A stretch of 15,112 nucleotides of DNA from B33-G16 sp046498285 (lineage in GTDB: Bacteria; Desulfobacterota; DSM-4660; Desulfatiglandales; B25-G16), in the NCBI GenBank assembly GCA_046498285.1, contig JAWOBA010000123.1, positions 1-15,112 of the forward strand, read 5' to 3'. Made by a program: the position numbers and the translations under genes. The first letter of the stretch is position 1. The number at the start of each line of letters is the position of its first letter. The notes beneath the pieces were generated by a model, which saw nothing but the letters and a program-made list of their open reading frames with translations, was not told the DNA's origin and ran no database searches. Of the stretch, positions 6,891 through 14,215 are shown in pieces.

Positions 6891-9395
6891 ATGCGTCTAC
6901 ATCAACAATCATGGTTCCCCAAAATAACACACCTAAGCAGATATTTAGGGGACGAAATAAATTCAATTCGAAAAGACCCTTCTACAGTTGATGTTTCAAT
7001 TGCTCTGGCCTTCCCCGATGTCTACGAAATTGGAATGTCCCATCTGGGGTTAAAAATTTTATACCATATATTAAACTTACAAAACTGGATTTTAGCAGAA
7101 AGGATTTTTGCCCCAGGGGTAGATTTAGAAGCCCAGTTACAAGCGAGACGGATTTCTCTCTCTTCCCTGGAATCCGGAAGGCCTATCTCTGAATTTGATA
7201 TCATTGGCTTTAGTCTGCAGCATGAGCTCTGCTATACCAACATTCTGTCCATCCTTCATCTTGGAAACATACCCTTCTTAGGTAAAGAGAGGGAATCGAT
7301 GGATCCGCTGGTTATCGCAGGTGGCCCTGCGTGCTTTAATCCTGAGCCAGTAGCATCACTATTTGATGCTATTGTTCTGGGTGATGGTGAGGAGGCAGCA
7401 CTTTCGGTTTGTCAAACGGTAAGGCAATGGAAACTGGATGGTAGAAACAGCAAACCTGAATTGTTAAAAGAGCTTTCAAAGATTAGAGGCATTTATATTC
7501 CCTCTTTTTTTAAAGCACATTACCATACAAAAGGAGCTATACAGTATGTGGAACCACTGACAAAAGGATATGAAGGCGTTGATAAAGCTGTTGTTTCTGA
7601 TATTAACCGCTACCCTTTTCCGTCAAAGCAAATAGTCCCTTTTGCCGAGCTAGTGCACAATCGATTTACCATTGAAATTGCGAGAGGTTGTAGCAGGGGA
7701 TGTCGTTTCTGTCAAGCTGGAATGATATATAGGCCGGTTAGGGAACGAGATCCGGATGAAATTTTACGTATAGCCAAAAATGCCTTGCACGAGACAGGAT
7801 TTGAGGACTTATCCCTTCTTTCATTAAGTTCGGGAGATTATAGTTGCATTTTTTCATTATTGGAGGAACTAATGCTAAAGGCAGCAGAAAGCCACGTTGC
7901 TATTAGTTTTCCTTCATTACGGATTGATACAGCCCTTTCTTTATTAATGAAAGAGATAAAGAAAGTTAGAAAAACGAGCTTTACTGTTGCACCTGAAGCA
8001 GGAAGCCAAAAAATTAGAGATATTATTAATAAGGGATTAACAGAGGAGCAGATTTTACATTCAGCTAAAGAAATTTATGAAGGGGGCTGGAATCTAATCA
8101 AGCTTTATTTTATGATAGGACTTCCCTACGAGGAGGATAGTGATCTTATTTCACTTGTTGAATTAAGCAAAAAGATCTCTCGATTAGGACCTAAAGGAAA
8201 AAGAGGGCAGGTATTAAATGTAAGTATTTCCCCATTTGTTCCTAAGGCACATACACCTTTTGAGTGGCTGCCTCAACTTGAACTTGAAGAAAGCAAACGA
8301 AGAATCAGTTTTATCAGGGACCAATTGCAGAGCCATAGAGTGAAGGTGAAATGGAATAATCCAGAGGCGAGCTGGTTAGAAGGTATTTTCTCAAGGGGAG
8401 ATAGGAGATTAACCAAGGTCTTGGTGGAGGCTTGGCAGCAAGGGGCGCGTTTTGATAGCTGGAGTGAACACCTTAAGGTAGGCATTTGGATAAAGGCCTT
8501 TAAAAAGTACGAGCTAGACCCAAATTTTTACTTGCTTCGTCAACGAGATCCTGACGAAACTTTACCATGGGATCATATCAATTCGGGAATATCTAAGAAG
8601 TTTTTGTTGAGCGAATGGCAAAAGGCTAAGGAGGGCAAGCACACACCTGATTGCAGACAGTATTGTTCGAACTGTGGAGCCTGCAACAACCATGTTTCCC
8701 CTGTGTTATTTGATACCTGGCATCCTAAGATAGAGAAAAATAAGGTTCAGTCAACGCAATCAAATGAGCAAGGGAAAAAATACAGACTATATTTTACAAA
8801 ACTTGAAAAGACACAATATCTTAGCCATTTAGAACTCATTACCCTGTTTATAAGAGCACTCAGAAGAGCTGGAATGGATTTAGTTTATTCTAGTGGTTAT
8901 CACCCAATGCCAAAAGTTTCCTTTGCAGTAGCTCTTCCTGTGGGAACAGAATCCTTAAGTGAGATCGTGGATGTTCAAATGAGAAATGTTCACGATATAC
9001 CACTAACAATAAAAAAGTTAAATGAGGAATTACCAGCTGGCATCAGGGTCTTCTCCATGGATGAAATAGCAACAAAGGAACCTTCTCCCAAGATTGAAGA
9101 GAGCTATTTTCATGTCCAGGTGAACGGACTTTTCAATAAAGAGCTTGTAGACAGATTTTTAAGGTTAAAGTCCTGTTTAGTTATCAAGAAACAAAAAAAA
9201 GGTGAAAAAATAGTTGATATTCGATCTCAGGTAAAGGTATGCAATTTTTTGTCTAATGGAAAATTGGAGTTAGTGGTAAAACATGGAAAAGGACCGGAAC
9301 TGAAACCCACTGAGATTATAAAAAAGGTGTTGGCTCTTTCTGACAGTCAAATGGAGGGAATAAAGGTGTTAAAAATAAAAAGTACTATTGCTTGA
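6891..9395 (+). CDS. Fused radical SAM protein with C-terminal DUF2344 domain (TIGR03960/TIGR03936 type)
   Basis: This 834-residue protein joins a radical SAM enzyme to a DUF2344 domain. The N-terminal region (to about 250) resembles a B12-binding-like fold, with conserved FPDVYEIGMSHLGLKILYHI and an AGGPACFNPEPVA-type loop. The iron-sulfur motif CX3CX2C is C267, C271 and C274 within ARGCSRGCRFCQAG. A second cysteine cluster (C588, C592, C595, C598) closes the radical SAM part. DUF2344 starts at about 630 (KYRLYFTKLEKTQYLSHLEL). The substrate is not known; tRNA or ribosome-related modification is often suspected because of its pairing with RNase E/G, which holds here with only 3 bp between the stop codon and the nearest possible start. 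The ATG at 6891 is the first in-frame start after a stop at 6831 and fits family N-termini. The kinase gene ends 32 bp upstream. Confidence 0.9.
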   Translation: MRLHQQSWFPKITHLSRYLGDEINSIRKDPSTVDVSIALAFPDVYEIGMSHLGLKILYHILNLQNWILAERIFAPGVDLEAQLQARRISLSSLESGRPISEFDIIGFSLQHELCYTNILSILHLGNIPFLGKERESMDPLVIAGGPACFNPEPVASLFDAIVLGDGEEAALSVCQTVRQWKLDGRNSKPELLKELSKIRGIYIPSFFKAHYHTKGAIQYVEPLTKGYEGVDKAVVSDINRYPFPSKQIVPFAELVHNRFTIEIARGCSRGCRFCQAGMIYRPVRERDPDEILRIAKNALHETGFEDLSLLSLSSGDYSCIFSLLEELMLKAAESHVAISFPSLRIDTALSLLMKEIKKVRKTSFTVAPEAGSQKIRDIINKGLTEEQILHSAKEIYEGGWNLIKLYFMIGLPYEEDSDLISLVELSKKISRLGPKGKRGQVLNVSISPFVPKAHTPFEWLPQLELEESKRRISFIRDQLQSHRVKVKWNNPEASWLEGIFSRGDRRLTKVLVEAWQQGARFDSWSEHLKVGIWIKAFKKYELDPNFYLLRQRDPDETLPWDHINSGISKKFLLSEWQKAKEGKHTPDCRQYCSNCGACNNHVSPVLFDTWHPKIEKNKVQSTQSNEQGKKYRLYFTKLEKTQYLSHLELITLFIRALRRAGMDLVYSSGYHPMPKVSFAVALPVGTESLSEIVDVQMRNVHDIPLTIKKLNEELPAGIRVFSMDEIATKEPSPKIEESYFHVQVNGLFNKELVDRFLRLKSCLVIKKQKKGEKIVDIRSQVKVCNFLSNGKLELVVKHGKGPELKPTEIIKKVLALSDSQMEGIKVLKIKSTIA

Positions 9396-9404
9396 GGTTT
9401 GATA

Positions 9405-10931
9405 ATGACTAACGAATTGGTAATAAATGCAAGGCCATATGAAACAAGAGTTGCCTTGGTGGAAAATGGAGCGGTAGTTGAGCTCCATATAAAACGAGGT
9501 TCTGAACAGGAACTCGTTGGAAATATCTACCTTGGGAAAGTGTTACGGGTTCTACCCGGGATGCAGGCTGCTTTTGTAAATATAGGTATTGATAAACCGG
9601 CTTTCTTATATGTAACAGATATCTGTAATGATCTTCACCCATGGGAGCAGATCATATTGCAAGAAGAAGATGAGGATAGTCCATCAGAGACTGTTATGCC
9701 GTCGAGGATGCGGTTTATAGGGGAAAATGATATGAATATTGAAGGGCTCCTAAAAGAAGGGCAGAATATCTTAGTTCAGGTTTCCAAGGAGCCTTTGGGC
9801 ACAAAAGGTGCTAGAGCAACTTCTCACATTAGCCTTCCCGGGCGTCACCTTGTGTATATGCCCACCGTTGACCATATTGGTATCTCGCGCAGGATAGAGG
9901 ATGAAAAAGAAAGAATAAGATTAAAAAAGCTTATGCAAAAGTTACGTCCGCGTGGTGCAGGCTATATTGTGAGAACTATGAGCGAGCGGGCGCCTAAAGA
10001 AAAATTAAAAATCGAGATGGAGTTTCTAAGTAAATTATGGGAAAATATTCAGAATAAGAGAGAAATGTCTTCTGCCCCCAGCCTTCTTCACAGGGAATTA
10101 ACAATAACCTTAAGGGCTGTACGGGATCTTTTTACCAAAGAGATTGATCGATTGGTTGTCGATTCAAAGGAGGAGTATCAACTAATATTGGAGTTTATAG
10201 AGACCTTTGCCCCAAATCTGAGATATTCTATTGAGCTATACGAAGGGAGAGAACCTATATTTGATGCCTATGGCATTGAAATGGAAATAAACAGGGCCTT
10301 AGATAAAAAGATATGGTTAAAATCCGGTGGATACATTGTCATTGAAGCAACAGAGGCCCTTACCGTTGTAGATGTTAATACAGGCAGTTATGTAGGAAAA
10401 AGAAACCTGGAGGAAACTATTGTCAAAACAAATATGGAGGCAGTTAAGGAGATTGCCTATCAACTGAGATTAAGAAATATCGGGGGCCTTATTGTTATTG
10501 ATTTTATAGATATGGATAGAGAAGCAAATAGAGAAAGGCTCTTTTTGGCACTCAAAGAGGCCTTGGAAAAAGATAGGGCAAGGACCACTGTTCTTGAGAT
10601 ATCGCAGTTGGGCCTCATTGAGATGACAAGGAAAAGGACAAAAGAAGATATAAACCTTTTTTTAACAGAACCTTGTTTATACTGTGAGGGGAGGGGAAGA
10701 CTCAAATCGCCCACTTCAATCTGTTATAATATCTTTAGAGATCTGGAAAGAGAGTGGGAATCTGGTGAGGAAGGTAAGGTGTATCTGCTGGTAAATCCTG
10801 AAATAGAGAAAGTTTTAAAGGAGGAAGAAAGATATTCAGTTATGGAATTAGAAAAAAGGATTAATCGTAGAATTGCCATAGTTGCAAAGCATAATTTTCA
10901 TCTCGAGGAGTATGAGATAAGTCTTCAGTAA
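9405..10931 (+). CDS. rng: Ribonuclease E/G family endoribonuclease
   Basis: RNase E/G enzymes cut single-stranded RNA near 5' ends and act in rRNA maturation and mRNA decay. The protein has an S1-type RNA-binding domain at about 35-125 with the diagnostic GNIYLGKVLRVLPGMQAAFV segment. The two metal-binding catalytic aspartates are D323 (VVDVNTG) and D366 (VIDFIDMD), 43 residues apart as in E. coli RNase E. The Zn-link cysteines C424 and C427 (CLYC) are in the expected place. At 508 residues it has RNase G length, without the long C-terminal degradosome scaffold of RNase E. I chose the ATG at 9405 because GAGG at 9394-9397 is 7 bp upstream. An in-frame TTG at 9399 would add two residues but is too close to that site. 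It is probably co-transcribed with the radical SAM gene. Confidence 0.95.
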   Translation: MTNELVINARPYETRVALVENGAVVELHIKRGSEQELVGNIYLGKVLRVLPGMQAAFVNIGIDKPAFLYVTDICNDLHPWEQIILQEEDEDSPSETVMPSRMRFIGENDMNIEGLLKEGQNILVQVSKEPLGTKGARATSHISLPGRHLVYMPTVDHIGISRRIEDEKERIRLKKLMQKLRPRGAGYIVRTMSERAPKEKLKIEMEFLSKLWENIQNKREMSSAPSLLHRELTITLRAVRDLFTKEIDRLVVDSKEEYQLILEFIETFAPNLRYSIELYEGREPIFDAYGIEMEINRALDKKIWLKSGGYIVIEATEALTVVDVNTGSYVGKRNLEETIVKTNMEAVKEIAYQLRLRNIGGLIVIDFIDMDREANRERLFLALKEALEKDRARTTVLEISQLGLIEMTRKRTKEDINLFLTEPCLYCEGRGRLKSPTSICYNIFRDLEREWESGEEGKVYLLVNPEIEKVLKEEERYSVMELEKRINRRIAIVAKHNFHLEEYEISLQ

Positions 10932-10944
10932 ACAGCCTAATTTG

Positions 10945-12204
10945 TTAAGAACCAAATGAAGGAATGATCTTTGGAATTTGATCATTGATTTCATCAACTA
11001 TCCCTTGAAGCCATTCTGTACCCAAGGTAGCTTCAGAATTTACCAACCCTTTGATTACCTTAACATAATCCCCCCCACTTTCAACTATCTTTTGTTGAAT
11101 AAGATCTATAAAAGCATCCCTTTTTTCACCATTTCCTTCCTTTTTAAAGCTTTCTAATAACAATCCTTCTATCATTGGCCATTGTTCGAATAGTTCTCTT
11201 TTCAGGTATTTCTGTCTTTGTAAGTTAGGCCTTTCCATCATTTTTTCATATAAGTCAATAGATCGAGGCATTTTGTCAGCAACCTCTTTTAATCTTTTTA
11301 TTCTTTCGCTAATCACCATTTCTATCTTTTCTAAGGCACCTTGATAAAGGGCTTTCTCTAAAGGATATCGGGTGAAAAATAAGGAGCGAACATCGATATA
11401 CCATCTCCTCAATGCAATGATATTTGCTATGTAATTAATATTATTGGTTATGATCCGTTTAATCCCGGGATAAAGCCCAAAATAAAGAGGCTGTTGTTTT
11501 GTTACATTAGATCCAGCAAACAGCAATCTATCTCCTTTTATAAAATCTTTCCGATAGATACTTCCAGCAGCAATGGCCGTTCCGTATCCTATTCTAACTG
11601 GCCCAACTATTCCTCCTTGTCCGCCAAGGAAGATTGGTTTTTGATTGAGCATAACCCCTTTAGGAACATCACCAATAAGGGAAGGGGTAGCCTTATCCTG
11701 ATTTGGGGTGTAATTAAAATGAATATATGAGCTTCCAACCTCACTATGATTTTTTCTATCTGTACCTCCAGCCATGAGGCAGTCACAGAAATTTATTAGG
11801 CTCCCAAGGGTAACAAAAGGAAAAAGGATGGTCTGCTTGAGACCCACAGTATGAGCGATGTGAGCCTCTTCTTCTAAGAGGCATCCGGCCCTAATATGGG
11901 CACCGGATTCTGATGCAGCCTTTTGTAAGAATGTTGACTGCGAAAAAAAACCTCCTTTTAATTGTACACCGGAACCTAATTGGCAGTTTTCGATCGTTGC
12001 AGGGTTCTCGTAGCCAATTTCGCACCCAGACATTATTGCAGTATGGGAGCCATACACCTTGCATCCAGGATGGATGATAACCCTATTGCCAGATATGCGA
12101 TCACAAGATACCTCTTCTCCAATAACAACAGTTTCTGGATGGTCAATCTTCACACCTTTTTGTATAAGCTGTTTGAGCTTAGTGTGATTCGATGTATCTT
12201 TCAT
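10945..12204 (-). CDS. GlmU-like left-handed beta-helix (hexapeptide repeat) protein
   Basis: This 419-residue protein contains imperfect hexapeptide repeats over about residues 25-245, such as VIIHPGCKVYGSHTAIMSG and GPVRIGYGTAIAAGSIYRKD. They predict a left-handed beta-helix like the acetyltransferase half of GlmU. The segment SSYIHFNYTPNQDKATPSLI followed by GDVP and a glycine-rich stretch resembles the GlmU active-site region. There is no N-terminal nucleotidyltransferase domain, so it is not a bifunctional GlmU. The C-terminal part (about 270-419) is helical and charged and looks specific to this group. Sugar-nucleotide acyltransferase activity is likely, but substrate and reaction are not established. 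Its ATG overlaps the rapZ stop as ATGA, with no strong ribosome binding site, so translation is probably coupled. It ends 13 bp from the convergent rng stop. Confidence 0.75.
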   Translation of the reverse strand: MKDTSNHTKLKQLIQKGVKIDHPETVVIGEEVSCDRISGNRVIIHPGCKVYGSHTAIMSGCEIGYENPATIENCQLGSGVQLKGGFFSQSTFLQKAASESGAHIRAGCLLEEEAHIAHTVGLKQTILFPFVTLGSLINFCDCLMAGGTDRKNHSEVGSSYIHFNYTPNQDKATPSLIGDVPKGVMLNQKPIFLGGQGGIVGPVRIGYGTAIAAGSIYRKDFIKGDRLLFAGSNVTKQQPLYFGLYPGIKRIITNNINYIANIIALRRWYIDVRSLFFTRYPLEKALYQGALEKIEMVISERIKRLKEVADKMPRSIDLYEKMMERPNLQRQKYLKRELFEQWPMIEGLLLESFKKEGNGEKRDAFIDLIQQKIVESGGDYVKVIKGLVNSEATLGTEWLQGIVDEINDQIPKIIPSFGS

Positions 12205-13073
12205 TCTTTGTCCAATTCAATATCTCTATGTGTTAACGTAATGAAATTTGTTGTTGTTTTAAGTTCGTTAAAGATCATATCTGCAATACTTACTGACCTG
12301 TGTGTTCCTGCAGTACAGCCTATGGCAATGGTTAAGGATGACTTTCCTTCCTTTTCATAAAGGGGGATGAGATACGTAAGAAGGGTTAAGTATTTTTTGA
12401 GAAAGGTATGGGTCTCTTTCCAGCTATTCATATATTTCTTCACCTCTGGGTAGGTGCCATCAAGGCCTTTTAATTTTTGAACAAAATAAGGGTTGGGCAG
12501 GAACCTCACATCGATGACAAGGTCCGCATCAAGAGGAATGCCATATTTGTATCCAAAGGAGAGAAGGTAAATCTTCATCCTTTTTCCTGGAGCTGTTTTT
12601 AAGACATAGTTTAAGATAACTTCCTTTAATTCATGAACAGTATAGTTTGATGTGTCAATTATGAGATCCGATATCCCCTTTAATTCTTTCAACTCCTCTC
12701 TTTCAGCCTGAATACTATCAATAAGATTTTTTTCATCACTGAGTGGGTGTTTCCTTCGAGTCTGGCTGTATCTCCTTAAGAGGATCTCTGTTGATGCTTC
12801 CAAAAAAAGAATTTCAAAGAGATACCCTTGTTGCTTGAGGTCTTTAAAAATCTTTGGGCATTTTTGAAGAAAATATCGTTCCCTAAGATCCATAACAAAG
12901 GCAAATTTAGTTAGTTTCGAACCAGTAACTACCCTAAGCTCCAAAAATTTGGGTAGCAGAACCACTGGCAGATTATCTATACAAAAGAAACCAGCATCTT
13001 CAAGGGCATCTATGGCTATACTTTTCCCTGATCCTGAAAGACCGGTAATAATGATAATTATTATATTTTTCAC
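12201..13073 (-). CDS. rapZ: RapZ family nucleotide-binding protein (RNase adapter)
   Basis: RapZ in E. coli binds glucosamine-6-phosphate and small RNAs and guides RNase E to control GlmS synthesis; in Gram-positives the homologue YvcJ affects other traits. The 290-residue protein has an N-terminal P-loop GLSGSGKS (11-18), the conserved CIDNLP (31-36), and the family segment SFGYKYGIPLDADLVIDVRF. The C-terminal signature reads IGCTAGTHRSVSIA (from 251). The usual form is IGCTGG(K/Q)HRSV, so two positions differ. It starts with GTG at 13073; no ATG is available nearby, and the ribosome binding site is weak (GGAT). The stop overlaps the start of the downstream GlmU-like gene. hprK and PTS genes, frequent neighbours of this family, are not in the window. 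Confidence 0.93.
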   Translation of the reverse strand: MKNIIIIIITGLSGSGKSIAIDALEDAGFFCIDNLPVVLLPKFLELRVVTGSKLTKFAFVMDLRERYFLQKCPKIFKDLKQQGYLFEILFLEASTEILLRRYSQTRRKHPLSDEKNLIDSIQAEREELKELKGISDLIIDTSNYTVHELKEVILNYVLKTAPGKRMKIYLLSFGYKYGIPLDADLVIDVRFLPNPYFVQKLKGLDGTYPEVKKYMNSWKETHTFLKKYLTLLTYLIPLYEKEGKSSLTIAIGCTAGTHRSVSIADMIFNELKTTTNFITLTHRDIELDKE

Positions 13074-13133
13074 TTATCCAAAGTTGTTGAATGATTCAAT
13101 GGCCAAGGAGCCGGTTGGTTGAACAGATTCTTT
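13074..13133 (-). other. Short leader before rapZ, possibly the end of a truncated upstream gene
   Basis: The minus strand reads KESVQPTGSLAIESFNNFG and ends with TAA two bases before the rapZ GTG, a spacing typical of operon partners. The frame runs into the repeat element at 13134. It may be the 3' end of a gene cut off by element insertion, or chance. No promoter for rapZ is evident. Confidence 0.2.
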
Positions 13134-13215
13134 GAGAGCTTTGCATAACTCATATTTCCCTAAGAGGGTCGACGTTTCTTCAGTTCCCTCCGGGCCGGAG
13201 GCCACCGGTCACTTC
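13134..13215 (-). mobile_element. Partial copy of the repeat element (one end only)
   Basis: Starting at GAGAGCTTTGCATAAC, the sequence continues TTCTTCAGTTCCCTCC, then GGGCCGGAGG and CACCGGTCACTTC. It corresponds to the right end and part of the core of copy 2, in reverse orientation. The match stops abruptly at 13215, where a second element end (GAGACC) begins. This is consistent with nesting or with recombination between copies. Confidence 0.6.
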
Positions 13216-13464
13216 GAGACCTGCATAACCCCTCTTGATCTAAAGACGATGGACTTTTTTTCAGTTCCGAGGCTCCCGGGTTGGTCTTTTCAGCAACGTA
13301 TCCATGGGGGAGTTTTGCCCCCTCCGCATTGCCCCGATAAATCGGGGCCTGCGGGTTCCCCCATTGATACGTTACGAAAAGACAGCACCCTTCCGCCAGT
13401 CACTTCAAAAAAGTCCATCGTCTTTTTGAGGGTGGTGAAAATCGCCGGGTTTTTCAAAGGTCTC
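13216..13464 (-). mobile_element. MITE-like repeat element, copy 3 (reverse orientation, palindromic core)
   Basis: Read on the minus strand from 13464, the first roughly 70 bases (GAGACCTTTGAAAAACCCGG onward to AAGTGACTGG) are almost identical to the left end of copy 2. The other end at 13216 (GAGACCTGCATAACCCCTCT onward) matches the right ends of copies 1 and 2. The 249-bp element has a different interior: a long palindrome that encodes no protein. No target duplication is visible, perhaps because of the adjoining partial copy. A 137-codon reading frame over this region on the plus strand is an artefact of the repeat. Confidence 0.75.
13284..13383. repeat. Long palindrome with nested hairpin inside repeat copy 3
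   Basis: The arm GTCTTTTCAGCAACGTATCC (13284-13303, continuing to 13312) pairs with the arm at 13356-13383, whose complement reads GTCTTTTCGTAACGTATCAA. Only a few positions over about 28 bp mismatch. Between them lies a perfect 8-bp stem GCCCCGAT-AA-ATCGGGGC at 13331-13348. Transcription would give a long stable stem with an internal hairpin. Confidence 0.8.
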
Positions 13465-13533
13465 GCTATGTTATTTTTCTTGAAGCGGGACGCCCTTAAA
13501 AAATTAAATAACTTTTATAAAGGGGGCAGGTTT

Positions 13534-13596
13534 GGAAGAAGCTGAAAGTTCAAAGCTGGAAGAAGCTGAAAGCTGAAAGCTGGAAGCAAGAAGAAG
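13534..13596. repeat. Short tandem repeat tract based on GCTGAAA / GCTGGAA
   Basis: The 15-mer GGAAGAAGCTGAAAG occurs at 13534 and 13558, and the heptamers GCTGAAA and GCTGGAA recur through the tract. It looks like a slippage-prone microsatellite between the repeat element and the toxin-antitoxin region. No reading frame of note crosses it. Confidence 0.75.
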
Positions 13597-13648
13597 TTCC
13601 CCGGTGAAATAGGTTACAACAAGTTATATACGCACTACTGTGAGTTGG

Positions 13649-13782
13649 TCAATGTAACCCGCCAGGCTGTGACTCCATCAATGTAACCCCGGTAACATTT
13701 TCCGAAGCTACGGGGCACAGCGAGGCAGGCGGGATAAAAATTCAACGGGGCGAGGCGAAGGAAAGATTGATATCAATGTAAC
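13649..13782. repeat. Three dispersed TCAATGTAAC repeats around a nested palindrome
   Basis: TCAATGTAAC occurs at 13649, 13678 and 13773, the first two followed by CCC. Between and around them is a nested inverted repeat. The outer arms are CCCGCCAGGCTGTG (13658-13671) and CACAGCGAGGCAGGCGGG (13716-13733). The inner arms are CCCCGGTA (13687) and TACGGGG (ending 13714). The pattern resembles the ends of an insertion sequence or a structured non-coding element, but no transposase is present. I assign no family. Confidence 0.5.
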
Positions 13783-13791
13783 AATACATAT
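13756..13791 (+). repeat. Direct repeat flanking the hicBA segment, copy A
   Basis: A 36-bp sequence ending TAACAATACATAT matches the copy at 14535-14570 at about 31 of 36 positions in the same orientation. Together they bracket about 740 bp that contain hicB, hicA and the short overlapping ORF. This may mark the boundaries of an acquired cassette. Confidence 0.6.
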
Positions 13792-13899
13792 AACGTACAC
13801 AACAGATTGAGTCTCGCCCGGGCACTGTTCAAGCCCTTCTATTATTGGCACCATTTTGATGGCTTCATTCAGCCCAGATGACGAAGAAGGGTAGTATTT

Positions 13900-14046
13900 T
13901 CATGTTGAGGATCGAGTGAAGATTTCGAATGATTTTTTGTCGGTGACGAGTTTAGGGTATTTTTGTTGTAAAAAACCAATCAAATTTTTATGGGCCTGGC
14001 TTTTGCCTCTTGGTTCAATTACAGATGTCACAGGCCTATTCGGCAT
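13900..14046 (-). CDS. Small unrecognised ORF overlapping hicA
   Basis: A 48-codon frame starts with ATG at 14046, inside the last codons of hicA, and ends at TGA 13900-13902. The peptide begins MPNRPVTSVIEPRGKSQAHK and continues with a basic, amphipathic-looking stretch, so its composition is protein-like. The same frame reads on past the TGA with an open, protein-like sequence (YPSSSSGLNEAIKMVPIIEG), so this could be a longer gene broken by a nonsense mutation. I do not recognise the family. The 11-bp overlap with hicA would fit translational coupling if it is real, but a remnant is about equally likely. Confidence 0.35.
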   Translation of the reverse strand: MPNRPVTSVIEPRGKSQAHKNLIGFLQQKYPKLVTDKKSFEIFTRSST

Positions 14047-14215
14047 CTAGAGCTTTTAAAATCTTCTTTGCCAATGGTTCTTTTATTCCCTTATGCCGTG
14101 GAATCGCTTCAATGGTTCCAGTTTTGGGGTTCATCCATAGGGAATGGGATGCACCTTCTCGCTTGAGATAGCAACCGGCAATACGCAGCATTTTTTCAAG
14201 ATCTTTTCTTTTCAT
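14036..14215 (-). CDS. hicA: HicA family mRNA interferase toxin
   Basis: HicA toxins are small double-stranded RNA-binding-fold ribonucleases that cleave mRNA and arrest growth until neutralised by HicB. The 59-residue product begins MKRKDLEKMLRIAGC and carries the catalytic histidine motif GASH (His24) in its usual place, followed by the family segment IPRHKGIKEPLAKKILKAL. All parts of the compact fold are present, so the toxin looks intact. Its ATG overlaps the hicB stop as ATGA, giving strict coupling to the antitoxin. The order is hicB then hicA, the reverse of the more common hicA-hicB arrangement. The end overlaps a small unrecognised ORF by 11 bp. Confidence 0.9.
   Translation of the reverse strand: MKRKDLEKMLRIAGCYLKREGASHSLWMNPKTGTIEAIPRHKGIKEPLAKKILKALDAE

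Noticed and set aside
10932..10944. A bidirectional terminator between the convergent rng and GlmU-like genes
   Set aside because: Only 13 bp separate the stop codons and no hairpin with a T-tract is visible there.
13132..13545. A 137-codon plus-strand reading frame upstream of the hicBA region
   Set aside because: It lies almost wholly in repeat element copies and palindromes, and its peptide shows no family resemblance.
13534..13596. A CRISPR-like array
   Set aside because: The repeats are 7-15 bp and contiguous, without regular spacers; this is a microsatellite-like tract.
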